Shown here piece after piece: positions 1 to 12,471 of a stretch of DNA of 64,000 nt. Both the position numbers and the translations under genes were made by a program. The stretch is from Endomychus coccineus (taxonomy: Eukaryota > Arthropoda > Insecta > Coleoptera > Endomychidae). The stretch is from positions 153,541,962-153,605,961 of the forward strand of contig OY294067.1 in NCBI GenBank assembly GCA_958510875.1, written 5' to 3'. The notes below the pieces were generated by a model. It ran no database searches and was not told the origin of the DNA. It saw only the letters and a list, made by a program, of their open reading frames with translations. Within the stretch, counting starts at the first letter, position 1, and each line of letters starts with the position of its first letter.

Positions 1-504
1 AGTTTCAACGTGACTGGTTTCAGACGGAAGTAAAGTTTGTTTCATTGAAAGGAAAAACCCTATCGTGATAGAGGTAAATACCTTTGTAATTCCATTGATT
101 TCTTCACTCACTTCAAGAATTAATTTGCCTTCCCAGGTGATATCTGACAGGACATAGGTTCACACTTTTGATTCATGCATTTCATAATTCATTAATATTA
201 GGTACTGTGATAAATTGTAACAGCAATATTATTTGAATTACCAGTAAATTTCAATCATTCTGGGTACAGGTCTTTTATTTTTTTGCATACTTCCAGGGTA
301 ATTTAGCCTGGGGACATTTGAGTGTTCGAATCCCCTAGTTAAGTAACATAAATTTAATGGTTGGTTGAAATGCTCTGGTGCCCAAATTTTAACATTCAAA
401 ATATAACTCACGACCGTCTTCACTGTAGCTGTCGGCAACCAAGCGATAAAATAGAATTTATAGTTTATCCACAAGTAAGAGTAATTTGTACCCTTACAAT
501 GTTC
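1..504. other. No recognisable gene
   Basis: AT-rich sequence. Only short, shadow-like open frames are present on either strand. No family motif, repeat of note or RNA gene was recognised here. Confidence 0.5.
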
Positions 505-625
505 TGGGTAAGTAGAAACAAGTTTAAGGTTTCTTTGCCTAATTGGCCACGATTTTGTGTAAGTGCATTAATTTTCTGAGTATAATTTAACAAATGATTA
601 TCAAGATGAACGAACGTAAAACGTT

Positions 626-682
626 GAAACATAGCCGGGATTCGAATCCACATTTCTGGATGTCTAGTCCAGCGTATTTTCT
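626..682 (-). pseudogene. Truncated tRNA-like pseudogene
   Basis: The reverse complement keeps the anticodon-arm and T-arm part of the tRNA-like sequence found in the 473-bp repeats, including the TTCGAATC core. The D-arm half is scrambled or lost. It is part of the left arm of the degenerate foldback repeat. Confidence 0.6.
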
Positions 683-820
683 CAATCCAAAACGATTGAA
701 CTTTAGATGAATGTGCGTGAATATTCGATCTATAGGGGAGCAACCAATCGCATTGTGTTCATCAATGATCTACTATCCTTTCAAAGGTTTATATTTACAA
801 AAATATAAGACTCTGACGGG

Positions 821-893
821 ACCAAAGTGGTGTAATTGGTAAACACGCTGGACTAGACATCAAGGAATGTGGGTTCGAATTCCGCCTATGGTT
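821..893 (+). pseudogene. Degenerate tRNA-like gene
   Basis: It aligns over its full 73 nt with the tRNA-like genes of the 473-bp repeats. The D-arm (TGGTGTAATTGGTAAACAC) and T-loop are kept. The anticodon stem has mismatches (CTGGA against TCAAG) and the loop is altered (CTAGACA), so it is very unlikely to fold into a working tRNA. Confidence 0.65.
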
Positions 894-1160
894 CAATGTT
901 TTACTTTTATACATCTCGATAATCCTTTGTTGAATTATCTAAGATATCATCAAAAGTCAGAAAATAGAATTCTATATATCTTAATGCACTTACATGAAAT
1001 TGTGGCCAATTAGACAAAGAAACGTTAAGCTCGTTTATACTTACCCAGAACATTTCTCAGTCAGTTCTATTGAAAAATATAAGAAGCGGGATGCTGTCAT
1101 TGAATGAATACTGTCAGAGTAATTGTCAATCATAGTAATACTCATACCTACACTCCTCAA

Positions 1161-4100
1161 TTCAAAACGATTAAATTCAATATTACGATCAGAATATGAT
1201 AATCTCTTGTGGCGTAAACTTGTACTTGCTAATAATTCACATAAAAAGTGGTTATCTTAAATGTATGTAGCTATTATTGATAGCTAGTTCCAGATTTTTC
1301 CAGTGGATCGCATGTTTGAGTGTGAACACGCAGATAATGTCTGCTACACAAATGTTTGCAAGTGGGACAAGCTCTGTGATGTCACCTCTTGATTTATGCG
1401 GCTGATACCTCATCATCCTATTAAGGAACCATCAATTAGATTTAGATTCATTGTAGTATTGTCAGCAATACTTGCTCCATCTGCAATTGCATATATCAAC
1501 TATAATTAAGATCCATGAAATCTACAAAAAAAAGAATAAAATGTAATTAAAAATATATTTTGAGCATTGCAATATACAGAATTTTCAAAAAACTATATTT
1601 TTGCATTACCTTTCGGATATTATTTTCACTTCATGTTCCAGTGAATAGGCCGTAGAGAATGGGGAACTTGTTTTTATTTTGAATGATTTGCAAAAATGCA
1701 AAAACAGTTTTTGCTGCCTTGTACAGACGTCACTGCCATTCTCTAGTCATCCATCAGGCCGTGTTCTGTATTATTTGTTGTGTATTCATTAATTGCTGAA
1801 AAGTTGAGATTTCCATGATGATTTTTCAATTGATTGTATAATATAACGACCCGACTTTTGGATGGATCGTCACAGGTCATTCTTTATGATAGAAACCTAT
1901 AATAATTTGATTTTATATCCTTGAACTTCCTCTCAATTAAAGAACTCTATTTTAAATGATATAGTTAACTGTATTCAATTATTACGGTGCGGATTCAACG
2001 AACACTATATTGTTATCCCCACATTCGAATTACTAATTAGGAAGGGAGACTCGGAATAAAACCGGTTGTAGTTGATAGCTTTTGTGTTACTGTGATATAA
2101 GGTAGGTCTTAATCAGAGTTATTGAATTGTTTTTTTGAGTAGCATTGAATCTTTAATATTTCATTCATAATTAGGCTTACTCTGGCTTATGCAAAACTTT
2201 GATTGTTTCCTGCTCTTATAACAGGCACCTAGATATCCTGATTATAGATTTTGTAATTTCACTCATATTATCATTTATTCAATTTGCCAAATCACTTGAG
2301 TCCATTTCCTGAATACACGTGGGATTAATATATCGTATAATTTTTTCCTTCTAACTCTTCGTAATACGAACAACGTAGCGTTATCCAAATCGGAAAGGTA
2401 CGAAACATATAGAGGATGGGCTAGAACTAACCACTCCATATTTATAATTCCACGAGCCTTGTTTCCAATACCTTCGATTATAGAGATAACGTGGGACTTG
2501 TTAAACAATCCCGTAATCGTAATAAAGAGTCTTATTGATACGAAATCCAGCCACGTGGTTCTAGGGATCTCTGAACTTTAACTCATAACTAACTTCAAAC
2601 TCAGTTCATTTTTCTCTAACTTTTTTTAAATTCTTTTTGTTAAAATTGTAGTAAATTCTTAATAATTGTCACATATTAATTTAATTTGTAATTGTAATCA
2701 TAATATATCTTGGCTTCACCTATCAATATTTTTCTAACTTAACTCAGCTATTCACAGCGTCAATACTGAGTCATTGCACGTATTAAATTTTACTTCTTTT
2801 GTGTACATCCTACTCGTGTATTTTCTTTCTTTTTCGATAGGAGGATATTGGATCCAATACACTGCTAGAGACCTCGCGGAGCCATCATCAGGACCACAGG
2901 ATGAACACAGGGGAGTAATTTCAATATCTCTGTTGCAACTTTCATTACCATGATGAATTAGATGCTGGTAGTAATTGCTGAGTCAAAGTAGTTTGATTAC
3001 CTTCATTTACAATTGTTTCAGTTTTATATCGGTGCCCCGAAAGGGCATGCGAGTTTGTATACTTATTTTTCCCTATTGTTCATTGATAATTGAATATATT
3101 TGTTATTGTTCTTATGTGCTTTGTTTCTTTTCCTTTTTACTTACTACCAATTCAATGATGATTATTTCTTTATTTATAACAGCCTGGAATTCTTCTTTTT
3201 CAACTCGTGGTGGCGCCCAGGGTTTGTTGTTTAAAAAGTAATAGGGCAAGTATCATCAATGTTAACGTAAAGGGCCGAACAACCACGAATTTGAGCTAGT
3301 TTGGGAAATATTAGTAGCTTGGGTAAATTCATCTTTTTGATTAAATTAGAATCAAGGGAAGGTGGAAATTGTGTAGCTTACATTTGGCACCTTACAATTA
3401 TTTCATTACATTTGACGACCAACGTGGTTGAAGATTTCACATTCACACTTACGGTATTTCATTATATATGGTTCAACATTAGCATTCCTTTGAGATCTTA
3501 AAAAACTGTTTCACAGACCAATTTGTACACTGTCGATCCATAATTCGAATTCAGATTCCAAACTTTTTACAACCTGATATTTATTCGCAATCCACAGAAG
3601 ATCCATTCTTTTGACTATAGTATAATCGCTAATTAGCTAGACCTTGAAATTGGCAGAAGAATGCTCCCACTTGAGAAATCATACTTCAAATTTGCATTCT
3701 TAATAAATTATCAACTACTTCAATGTTGAATATCATCATTCACTCCTTTTTCTGGGTAAAATGAGTATATTTTCAAGATGGCGACACTTCCGTAATTATC
3801 AGAAGTTGGCATTAATATTTCAAAATGTGAAATTCACATTTATGATAGCTATTTATCTGCTAATTATTACATGTAAGACCTCCAAAAATATTCATAAATT
3901 CATTACTGATTCTAAAACAACCCAGACAAGATCAGAAAATCTATGGCTTATAACTTAACAGATTAAGAATACAGAATTCGAATTAAGCAAAAATGATTAT
4001 ACTATCTATATAAATTATCAGAACTATGTTATTATTAGAACACTCAGTTTGTAATATTCCATTTCAATCAATCCTGTATATTTCTTCGACATTTCAAAGT

Positions 4101-4485
4101 ACCTGTGTATTTGAAAATATAGAAAATGTCTTGGTTTTTCAACAGTATGTCAAGCGGTTGAGATGGATAATAATCACAATAATAGTTGTATCGATAATTC
4201 AGATCTCGTACAATGAACCCACCATTGATGATTTGAAGATTATTGAAAACAAACAGCTGAAACATTACCGGCTCGAGGATCTGAAGATTATAATATAATA
4301 TAACAGAATTTCTCGACTAGGAGGTGGAATTATGAGTGAAGATTATAATATTTGCCAAACATGTATTGTTTGATTATACTAACTTCTTTTGTATTGAGGA
4401 AATTCGAAAGTAATAAAAATAATGTTTTTGAGATCTTACCTCCATCTTAAAATAACGGTGCAATTTTGAATTCTCATGAGCCTGT
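1161..4485. other. No recognisable gene
   Basis: About 3.3 kb of AT-rich sequence in which no protein family was recognised on either strand. The open frames are short and of low complexity. The right end adjoins the PLA2-like relic, so part of this stretch may be decayed Polinton sequence, but nothing in it shows that directly. Confidence 0.5.
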
Positions 4486-4712
4486 ATGGAAGCATACGTA
4501 GGAGAAGCTGTTAATACCCTTATAAACAAGCTCCCGTTTGAACTTCACATTCTCGGTTATCAATACTGTGGTCACGGTACGAAATTAGAAGAATGGTTGG
4601 AAAGTGGAGATTCTGGTAACAATCCACTCGACAAAGCTTGTCGCCAACACGATATTTCATATTCGAGAAACGCTAGAAGGACGTCACGCGGCGGATAAAA
4701 TATTAGAGAATT
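4486..4712 (+). pseudogene. PLA2-domain capsid-associated protein fragment (Polinton relic 1)
   Basis: The short frame encodes a phospholipase A2-like domain of the kind found in parvovirus VP1 and in many Polinton/adintovirus proteins. Visible features are the calcium-loop-like YCGHGTKLEEWL and the catalytic-type CRQHDISYS with its His-Asp pair. It aligns well with the C-terminal domain of the protein at 25485-26846 (NKLLFELHVPGY against NKLPFELHILGY). After CRQHDISYS the homologous frame changes (GRHAADKILE is read one base over), and homology stops at the 3' tail of the LINE that begins near 4713. It is therefore both frameshifted and cut by that insertion. Known role of the family: helping incoming particles cross membranes. 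Confidence 0.75.
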
Positions 4713-4924
4713 GAATTGAAATTGAAATTGAAATTTATTTGCACCTCATATACATACATAAAAGTAAAATTAAGGTAAGTCATAATATTACAATAATACA
4801 ATAAAAATAAATATACAATAGAATACAAATACATTAGTAAAAAGTTGTCGACATAAATGATAAAATCAAGGCTTAAATATTATATACTGATAAAATCAAA
4901 GAAATTGAAGGTAACTTGCAAAGT

Positions 4925-7900
4925 TCAGTATTTATTATTATCAAGAACATACTGGAATTCTTCAATGTAGTAACAAGAATTTATACTCTGTGATTTTTTT
5001 AGCCATTTTATAAAAATACGTTTACTACTAGTATCTTTTATCATTGAAGAGCTTATAGCCACGGTACATTGAACTTTTTTTGAAGGCCATATATTGAAAA
5101 GCGGCAGATATAGATTGTTCAATGATCTTGTCGAATATGTATGAGTTTGAGATACTTTAGTACTATTGTCTTTATTATTAAAAATGTAAGTGAGTAGTTT
5201 CAGTGTATATAGGCTGGCGAAAGTCAAAACTTTATGTGTTTTGAAAATATTCCTGCAGGATTGATTGGGTTTTAAATTAAAAATAAATCTTAATATACGC
5301 TTTTGGCATATGAAAAACACGCTCCCACTCCCTTGACTGACCCCATGCAATAATATTATAATTCTACACAGAATTTACCAAAACGTAGTAAACGGCAGTC
5401 AGTGCATTAACATCCAAACAATTTTCCATAACCCTGAAAGCAAAGCATAGTTTATTCAACTTTTTACAGACACAGTCCATCTGTAAACCAAAGTCTAATT
5501 TATTATCAAAAATGATGCCCAGAAATGGAACTGAGTTAGTGAGTTGAATTTTATGCCCATTGAAATTTATAGGGGAAATAATCGGAGAATTAGCCAATTT
5601 ATGAGAAAATTGAATATATGATGCTTTATTGTAGTTAATAATTAATTGGTTTCTTCTGCACCATTCATCAAGTTGCTTTAGTACACGGGCAATTTTCTTT
5701 CCACTTCTTCTAATGAGTACCCAGTTATGATTATAGTGGTATCATTGGCATACATGTAGATTTTACCATCATTGATATGTTCCACAAGATCATTAATAAA
5801 GATTAGAAATAAAAGAGGCCCTACTACATCGCCTTGAGGCGTTCCAAGATTGACAGAAAATAATTTGGAAACATCCCCATTTATTTCCACTCTAAAATGT
5901 CTGTTCGAGACAAATGACAGTAACCATTTATTTACGGTGCCACGTATTCCAATTTTATCCAATTTAGCAGACAAGAAAGAAGGCTTTAATGTATCGAACG
6001 CCCGAGAAAAGTCAATAAATAAAACAACAACAATTTTTTTCTTATCAATTTCATCATGGATATTCTGTAGGAGATCTGTGGATGCAGTTTCGTTGGAAAA
6101 ACCTGACCTAAAACCATGTTGGGAATCTGTCAAAATATTGTGGTATTGTAAGAAAGAAAAAACTTTTTTGTATACAATTTTCTCAATAATTTTGGGAAAT
6201 ACACTTACTACAGAAATTGGTCTATAATTACACAACTCTTCAGGATTACCTTTCTTGAGAATATGTACGAGCTTCGACAGTTTTAATTGATCAGGGAACT
6301 CCCCAATTTCAAGTGACGTGTTAATAAATGGCGTTAGGAAAGATACAATTGAAAAACTGTTTTTAAGTAAAGTTATTGGAACTCCATCTAATCCACAAGA
6401 TTTTTTATTCATCCTTAATTGTTGAATAAACCCCCTCTCATCAACAGGTGAAAAATGCAATGATTGCACTATTGAACGTTTACTTGTGGTACAATTTAAA
6501 TTAATATTCAGGTTTGAAAAATTCTGAGATAACATATCTGGGACAATGGTGGAGAAATATGAGCCGAAGGCATCAGCAATATTTTTTGGATCTGAAATTC
6601 GAACATCCTGAAGAATTGAAGTTGGTGTTGCATTGGAGGATTTATTAAGTTGATTTTTGACAATATTCCATAGAATTTTTGATTTATTGCTGGCTTTTAG
6701 AATTTTCATGGAAAAGTACTGCAGTTTTTCAAAACGAATTTGCTTATTTATTGTTTTTCTCAAATGTTTGTACTGGATATCCAACCTTTCATGTTTGGAA
6801 TCTTTCCTCAAGATATTCAAAGATTTGAGGCATTATATAGCTGAGGGCTAAAAGTAATAGTATTGCCATTGATTTTTGTTGCTTTGTCACGAGTCGACAG
6901 AGTAGGAGTAGGAAAACATGTATCAAATGCGCATTCAAATTCAGTCCAAAAATCAGATTAAATTTTATTGATGTCTGTACTATTAAATGAAATATTTTCA
7001 GTATGGAAGACATTGTCAAATTTACTAATATTAGCCATAGAAAAATTTCGCTGCTTTGAGAAATGGTGTTTTTCATTATTATAGTTAGAGATGGAATGAT
7101 TCCAAACAAATTCCTGCATAGTGTGGTCAGAAATGCCTGGCTCGAATACAGAGTGATAACTATCATTTAGGATATTTGTTATTATATAATCAAGCGCACT
7201 CCTCGGTTAGAGTTTTTATTGTATCTTGTTGGCTCATTAATTAAGCAAGATACTTGAAATGAATCTGATAGATCTTGCAATGCTTTATAAGTTTATCGAT
7301 ATTTAAATCTCCTACAATGATAATTGAATGAAATTTTTTTACAATGATGTTTAGTAATAGTTCCATTTTGGATAAGAATATACTAAAATTACTACTTGGA
7401 TTATTTCACGATACAAGCAAACTACACATACCTTATCATCCAGGATCAGAGAACAACATTCGAAATGCATTTCTGCAGAGAGAGAATCAACAAGAGGACA
7501 GGTGTTACATCTACTTGCTAGGTCATTTCTAGCAAATATAGCTACACCTCCTCTTGTTGCAACAGACCGCGAAAATATGAAGACAGGAAAATAATTACCT
7601 ATCTTGAAATTTTTAGCATCACTGGTCAGCCAATTTTCACTAAAACAGAATAAGTTAGGATCATGTTCACCACAAAAGAGGTCCAGTATGTTTATTTTAT
7701 TAGATATACTCTGCATGTTAATACGAAATAGTTTGAAAACAGATATTGGTAAGGAAGTACACTCGGAAGTACTGCTAATACGTTGTTGGGTAACGGTTAG
7801 TTTGTCCATAGATCCCGCTGCATAGGAAGGACTCTCCCGAGAATACAGGTCTTCAAAGATAGGTATTTGAAGTTTGTGAAAAAAATTGTTGATTGTTACT

Positions 7901-7938
7901 CCTTCAGGCCAAAGCTGAGGGCTCATAATTTGTTCCAA
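4925..7938 (-). pseudogene. LINE 1 ORF2: AP endonuclease plus reverse transcriptase, broken
   Basis: Read leftwards, it starts with an AP-endonuclease-like domain (RINMQSISNKINILDLF, then FSENWL with the conserved Asn and Glu). A shifted-frame SDH motif follows near 7.12 kb. The reverse transcriptase at 5678-6820 shows NYRPISVVSVFPKIIEK, DSQHGFRSGFS, the catalytic FIDFSRAFD and GTPQGDVVGPLLFLIFINDL. The C-terminal thumb-like part occupies 5364-5597 and 4925-5350. The polymerase box reads YANDT instead of YADD, so one catalytic Asp is replaced. Several frameshifts separate the pieces. The family function is target nicking and reverse transcription; this copy cannot do either as it stands. Confidence 0.8.
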
Positions 7939-8039
7939 ATGCGAGCAAGGAAATGATAATTTAAAGGAAGAGTAGATATCTGGCCTTTTTGCGTTGAGTT
8001 TTTGGCAGCTTACGCTTGAGGCAATTTGTTTAATAAAAT

Positions 8040-8852
8040 TTAGTATTTAGTATCATCTCCTGTAGTATCTGTATGCAGTCTACTGATATGGACGTGCGAT
8101 AAATTAATTTTTGGGGCACTTATTAAAGTTTTGTTGGACGCCGTACCGACCAAGGGTTTTATTATTGTGTTAGATTTCAAACTTGGCGGGGTCTCAAGTG
8201 GCGTACGGGCTGTTCGATGTGCTTTTTTATTAACTACATCTGCCCATGATGAGCCATTCTGTATAACATCGGTTTCACATTTCTTATGAGCAAAGGTTGT
8301 TAACGGTAGTTTATCTACATTTGTGATATTATTTGTAGTGCCAGTATACTCAGATGGTGAGTTTTCATTACTATTAGAGTTTTTAGCATCGGTCATGTTT
8401 TTATGCGAGGAATTTACATCTGCAACTTTGGTGTATTTGTCGTTTATAGCAGTGTTGTTATCTTTTAATAACTCCATTTCATGCAGGATCCGTTTGATAT
8501 GATCGCTTTGTTTGTTGATTACATCTTTTAGACCCTCAATTTCACTTAGAAAAGATGAACTAAGTTCAGCAATGGCTTCTTTAAAAAACATTTTAAGTTC
8601 CACATTTTGATTAGTAATGGAAGTATGAATCGAATTAGAAATGCAAACAGATTGCTTTTCCGGAGTAACAAGAAATTCACAGGCAGCATTACAATTAGTA
8701 CATTTCCAATTTCTTACAGCTTTGTTGGAGTTTAACACTTGATAATCTTCAATGGTCATATTACTGCACTTTAAATGAAAAGACTTGTCACATTTAGCAC
8801 AATTGATAGTATCATCGTACCGGCTAATTTTAACGTCGCAAACGGAGTACAT
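8040..8852 (-). CDS. LINE 1 ORF1 protein with PHD-like zinc finger
   Basis: An open frame of 270 residues just 5' of the endonuclease part of the same LINE. The first 55 residues form a Cys/His-rich PHD-like finger (CAKCDKSFHLKC, later WKCTNC). This is followed by an Asn/Ser-rich, coiled-coil-prone stretch (about residues 80-140) and a basic tail. ORF1 proteins of CR1-type LINEs often carry such a finger and bind the element RNA. The chosen start, MYSVCDVKISRYDD, places the first Cys in the finger. It is the best-preserved part of this LINE, but whether it is expressed is unknown. Confidence 0.65.
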   Translation of the reverse strand: MYSVCDVKISRYDDTINCAKCDKSFHLKCSNMTIEDYQVLNSNKAVRNWKCTNCNAACEFLVTPEKQSVCISNSIHTSITNQNVELKMFFKEAIAELSSSFLSEIEGLKDVINKQSDHIKRILHEMELLKDNNTAINDKYTKVADVNSSHKNMTDAKNSNSNENSPSEYTGTTNNITNVDKLPLTTFAHKKCETDVIQNGSSWADVVNKKAHRTARTPLETPPSLKSNTIIKPLVGTASNKTLISAPKINLSHVHISRLHTDTTGDDTKY

Positions 8853-9049
8853 AAAACCGCGTGATTTATCACTAGGCGCTTGACAACGTGTTGAATCTAA
8901 AGACGTAATATTTGGAGAGTTCTACGAGTTGGCAGACATTGCGGATTTCATACAAAGAGCAGTTTGTGGGATATGAGTGGAGCAAGATGAACGCGATTAA
9001 AATTATCAATATAATCCAACAAACAAAACTCTACACATAGAACTAGAGA

Positions 9050-9400
9050 GTGAATTTGAAGTGCATTTTATTCCAAACTATTGGAATTCAGCAAAAAGAA
9101 ATTGACAACTGGTGAACTACATGTATATGATCGGCCTATAAGCATAATCGAAGTTCAAACTGTTAGAGTGGAGTATAATTTATATTATAACAATACGTTA
9201 GCTCATAGGATTATTAGTTTTCGCCTCTCGTACCACCTGGTTTTCCACTGATGCAGAGCATAACAACCTTATTTCCTTACCGGTCATCAACAAGACGTAC
9301 TTCGATAACAATACACTGAATATTCTAGATCATAATTGAAAACGAGTAAATTTTTGTGGAGAAAAAGTCAATATACGGTTGAAGTTGAAAAAGTCTGTTA
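9050..9400 (+). pseudogene. Penton-like (minor capsid) gene remnant, Polinton relic 1
   Basis: Two frames together resemble the C-terminal half of Polinton/adintovirus penton (single jelly-roll) proteins. One reads DRPISIIEVQTVRVEYNL, and the next frame reads DAEHNNLISLPVINKTYF, then NTLNILDHN, a stop codon, then VNFCGEKVNIRLKLKK. A frameshift near 9.22 kb and the in-frame TGA near 9.34 kb break it. It lies directly upstream of the capsid relic, a pairing expected for these elements. The N-terminal half is missing, probably lost at or displaced by the LINE insertion. Confidence 0.6.
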
Positions 9401-9645
9401 GAGATTCTATGGCTTCTAACAATAAATATTGGTCCAATACTCACCAGCATTAATTATATACAACAAATTCATCTGAAAAGGTTGTTGCAGCCGACGTCAC
9501 TAGATAACATGGGATTGGATTTCAGCAATAAAAGACATCCTCATATTTACCATCAGTCATTACCTACAATGGGTTCAAGGGAGAAGGTTGCTCCTGCTGC
9601 ACTATCATTGGAGAGTGTACATTTTTTTCAAGTCTCTCGACTACC
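9401..9645. other. Spacer between penton-like and capsid relics
   Basis: No gene recognised. A short open frame begins at 9482 but does not resemble a known protein. The major capsid start codon appears at 9646. Confidence 0.4.
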
Positions 9646-10801
9646 ATGTCGGAAGACTTATTCAACGAGCCAAGCTTCAATGGAGACATCATCCGAGAAG
9701 GAACTCACACCTACTATCCACACACACAACATATTTCGGCAACAGCTACGAAATTGAGATATTCATCAATAAATAAGATGTGTTGGTAGATTTATCCTCA
9801 TCTGCTTTATTCATCGAGGCAGAAGCAGGAGGTGAATGTACGCTAACCAATAATTTTGGAGCGTTTCTATTTGAATACATCAGTTTGGAATTGAATTGAA
9901 AAGAGATAGATCAAGCACGCGATCCTAGTATTGTCAGACCTTATTTAACATATGCCGAACATGAATCTATACCTCTAACTATTTCCGGATGGAAGTATAC
10001 GATAAGTTCAATACTAAAATCATTTTATGGACCCCATTGAATTTTCTACTACACCTATTCATTGACTATACTTAAGTTTTGAGTGGTAAACATAAGCTAC
10101 GATTGATAAGATCTCGAATCGATAACGATTGCTATATTAATAGCACAGGTGGCACGAAAAGGGAGAAAATAAATGTGAAGACAACAGCACTACAATTACG
10201 ACATGTCTATCATCAAGTTAAATTCCGAATAGGAGTAGTAGGAGTATTTGAGTGCTGAGAAGCCTATATTGTATTCCTTTCCGTAGTTGAGATCTGCATG
10301 AAAATCTGTTGATGGAGAGCACTCGAGACATTTGGGCAGTTAACAACATCGTTGAATTTGGAACATCCCAGATATGTGATTCTAGCGTTCCAACCTAATC
10401 GAAAAAATAATTCTGTTAAGGAAAAGTACATATTTCGATAATATGAACTTGCTAAATGTGCAATTATACTTGAATTCAGAGTGTTAACCATATGAAGCAA
10501 TGAAATTGAATTTCAACAATCAACAAAATGTAGAAGCGTATCAGACGTACTATAACTTTCAGAAATCATTTTCAAATAAAATGATAAACGAGCCGATGCT
10601 AGATTATATAGCATTCAAAAATGAAGCGATATTCGTGACTGATTATTCGAAACCAAACAGTGCTATAATGTCAACAGTTGACTGTAGTATCCTGAATTTC
10701 CCTAAAAACACCCATGCTTATTGCATCATCATTAACGACCATATCATGGAGTATTCCTCGATTACCGGATCAGTTCCGAATTTAGTGTGGAGAGCCGAGT
10801 G
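9646..10801 (+). pseudogene. Major capsid protein gene remnant (Polinton relic 1)
   Basis: Several frames can be ordered along a Polinton double-jelly-roll major capsid protein. An N-terminal piece starts at the ATG at 9646 (MSEDLFNEPSFNGDIIREG). A middle piece follows (NNFGAFLFEYISLELN, then YAEHESIPLTISGW). Next comes a segment with HPRYVILAFQPNRKN near 10.36 kb, and a C-terminal open frame at 10500-10801 (NTHAYCIIINDHIMEYSS). At least five frameshifts or stops separate these pieces, and the part around 10.05-10.30 kb is hard to read. The C-terminal piece aligns with the capsid fragment at about 27.80-28.20 kb, which supports the call. The protein would have formed the main virion shell. 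Confidence 0.7.
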
Positions 10802-11089
10802 ATGAGCTGTATGAATCATCATACATATCTTATTATTTTAATTCTAAATGTTATACTGCTAAAATGAAAATATGTTTCCCAACGGGTGATGGTGATGAAA
10901 TCATCCAGCGATCATAGATCGTAAGCTATAGTCGCCGATTGCTAGCAACGAAACATTTTGATACAATAAGTGACGTCATCGGTCAGCGTTCATCATTCGT
11001 GAACGATGGTCACCGGCTGCCACATGCGGAATTGATTGGAACGGCTTGTGACGTCATCAGCTTACGAACTATGTTCGCCGGACTCTCTC

Positions 11090-11134
<45 letters not shown>

Positions 11135-11940
11135 AAGTATTCATTCATGCGATAAACAGCCATCCCTGAAATTTAACAAAAATTTTCAATATTAGTACAA
11201 ATAAAGAGGATAAAATCTCATACAATATTACAACATTTTTTGAATTTCTTCATCAAGTGATATGGATGATGAAGCTATCTGTGAAGGCATTAATTAGTTT
11301 TATTTGATGTGGTAGACATGAGGAATTCTTCGAAACGAACGTTTGTCATTCAGCTTTACCTCCTTCACTCTGATCATAAAATAGAAGTTTAAGTGTTTAA
11401 TGTATATCTGTATGATTCTTCTGTGATGGAATGCTATATATGAATACCTCCAATTGCTTATCGTTGTTTTTGTCAATTCATCGGTACCATTCGGTGCGAT
11501 TACACTCGCCACCAGCATCATCCTTTAGGCATGATACAATGTCCTTTAGGCATATATAAATACGTTCCACTCGGTGAAAATACAGGATAAAAATTGAGGT
11601 TAAGATTATAAAATTTGTTTTCAACATAGCCATCCTCCTCCTTCTCCTACTTTTTACCAATATATAGATTGTTCAACTGTATTATGATTATATTTTCGTC
11701 TTTGTAAAATGTTACGTCAGTGTTCTTACGTTTACACAACATTCAGTTTACGTGTGTATTTTTTTTTATTTGATAACATTACACATAATCGATCGAAACA
11801 TTTGAATGTTAACAGTTCACAGTTTATATAACCAAAGTTATTATAACTTAAAGCACCTAAGCATAGCTTATGGGTGCTTTGATATTAATAAGTGTGAGTG
11901 TAAGAGTTGCGTGAAGTGAGTTGTGTGTAAGTGTATATGT
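10802..11940. other. No recognisable gene; contains a CT microsatellite
   Basis: Between the capsid relic and the 3' tail of LINE 2 there is no recognisable coding sequence. A TGACGTCA-type motif occurs twice near 10.97-11.06 kb, which may be chance. Confidence 0.5.
11082..11132. repeat. CT/GA dinucleotide microsatellite
   Basis: An almost pure run of CT repeats with one interruption near its left end. It sits in unannotated sequence and creates a spurious Leu/Ser open frame. Confidence 0.95.
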
Positions 11941-11942
11941 AT

Positions 11943-11982
<40 letters not shown>

Positions 11983-11986
11983 TTTA
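11941..11986. repeat. ATA/TTA trinucleotide run at the LINE 2 3' end
   Basis: About fifteen ATA units. In the direction of the LINE this is the terminal ATT repeat tail produced during target-primed insertion. Confidence 0.9.
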
Positions 11987-12471
11987 TTGCAAAGAGTCCT
12001 AACATATTTAAATATTATAAAGTGAAAAACAATATACAATTAATGATAATATAGTATAATATATATAAAATAATAATTGATTTGAGCTCATTTACAATAA
12101 ATATGAGATTTATCACAAAAGTATAAATACTTGTATGTGAATAATAAACAACAATATAATATAAATAAACAATAATGTATGTGTGATATTTTGCAATTTT
12201 GAATGTATGTGAATGAGATGAGTGTAATATTATCTTAATATTTTCTATAACTATTGGTGAGAGTTGATGTTCAGAATAATTATGTTTGTGTTCGAGGGGT
12301 ACAACTATTAATAACAGATCTGTGGTATTGAAAGCTGATTTAATATATAATTTCATAATCATGAAAATAAGCAAACAGAAATCCAAACCTATAACCTTGT
12401 TGTTAGTTGAATTTATAATATCTTTATAAAATTGTATGGGATATTATTTAGATAAATGTAGTTTTGTATTT

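Larger units (their letters stand above)
505..1160. repeat. Degenerate copy of the tRNA-bearing foldback repeat
   Basis: This stretch matches the 473-bp repeat unit that forms the array at 32.8-36.4 kb, with many substitutions and small gaps. From about 505 to 690 it reads in the same direction as the left half of that array. From about 690 to 1160 it reads in the opposite direction, so the two arms face each other. Shared landmarks include TTTCTTTGCCTAATTGGCCA, the tRNA-like segments and the stretch around GTTCATCAATGATCTACTA. It is clearly older than the near-identical copies further right. Confidence 0.75.
4713..8990 (-). mobile_element. LINE 1 (CR1/Jockey-like non-LTR retrotransposon), degraded
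   Basis: Reverse-strand LINE with ORF1 (8040-8852) followed by a broken endonuclease/reverse transcriptase ORF2 (about 7938 down to 4925). The 3' end at about 4713 carries short direct repeats of AATTTC type, as is common for poly(A)-less LINE tails. The 5' end is approximate, since penton-like relic sequence resumes at about 9050. The element is flanked by pieces of one Polinton relic, so it probably inserted into that relic. Clade assignment beyond CR1/Jockey-like is not secure. Confidence 0.75.

Noticed and set aside
2975..3501. Two plus-strand open frames of 66-88 residues
   Set aside because: AT-rich, hydrophobic chance frames with no homology or supporting context.
10939..11169. Open frame with a Leu/Ser run
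   Set aside because: It is produced by the CT microsatellite; no homology on either side.
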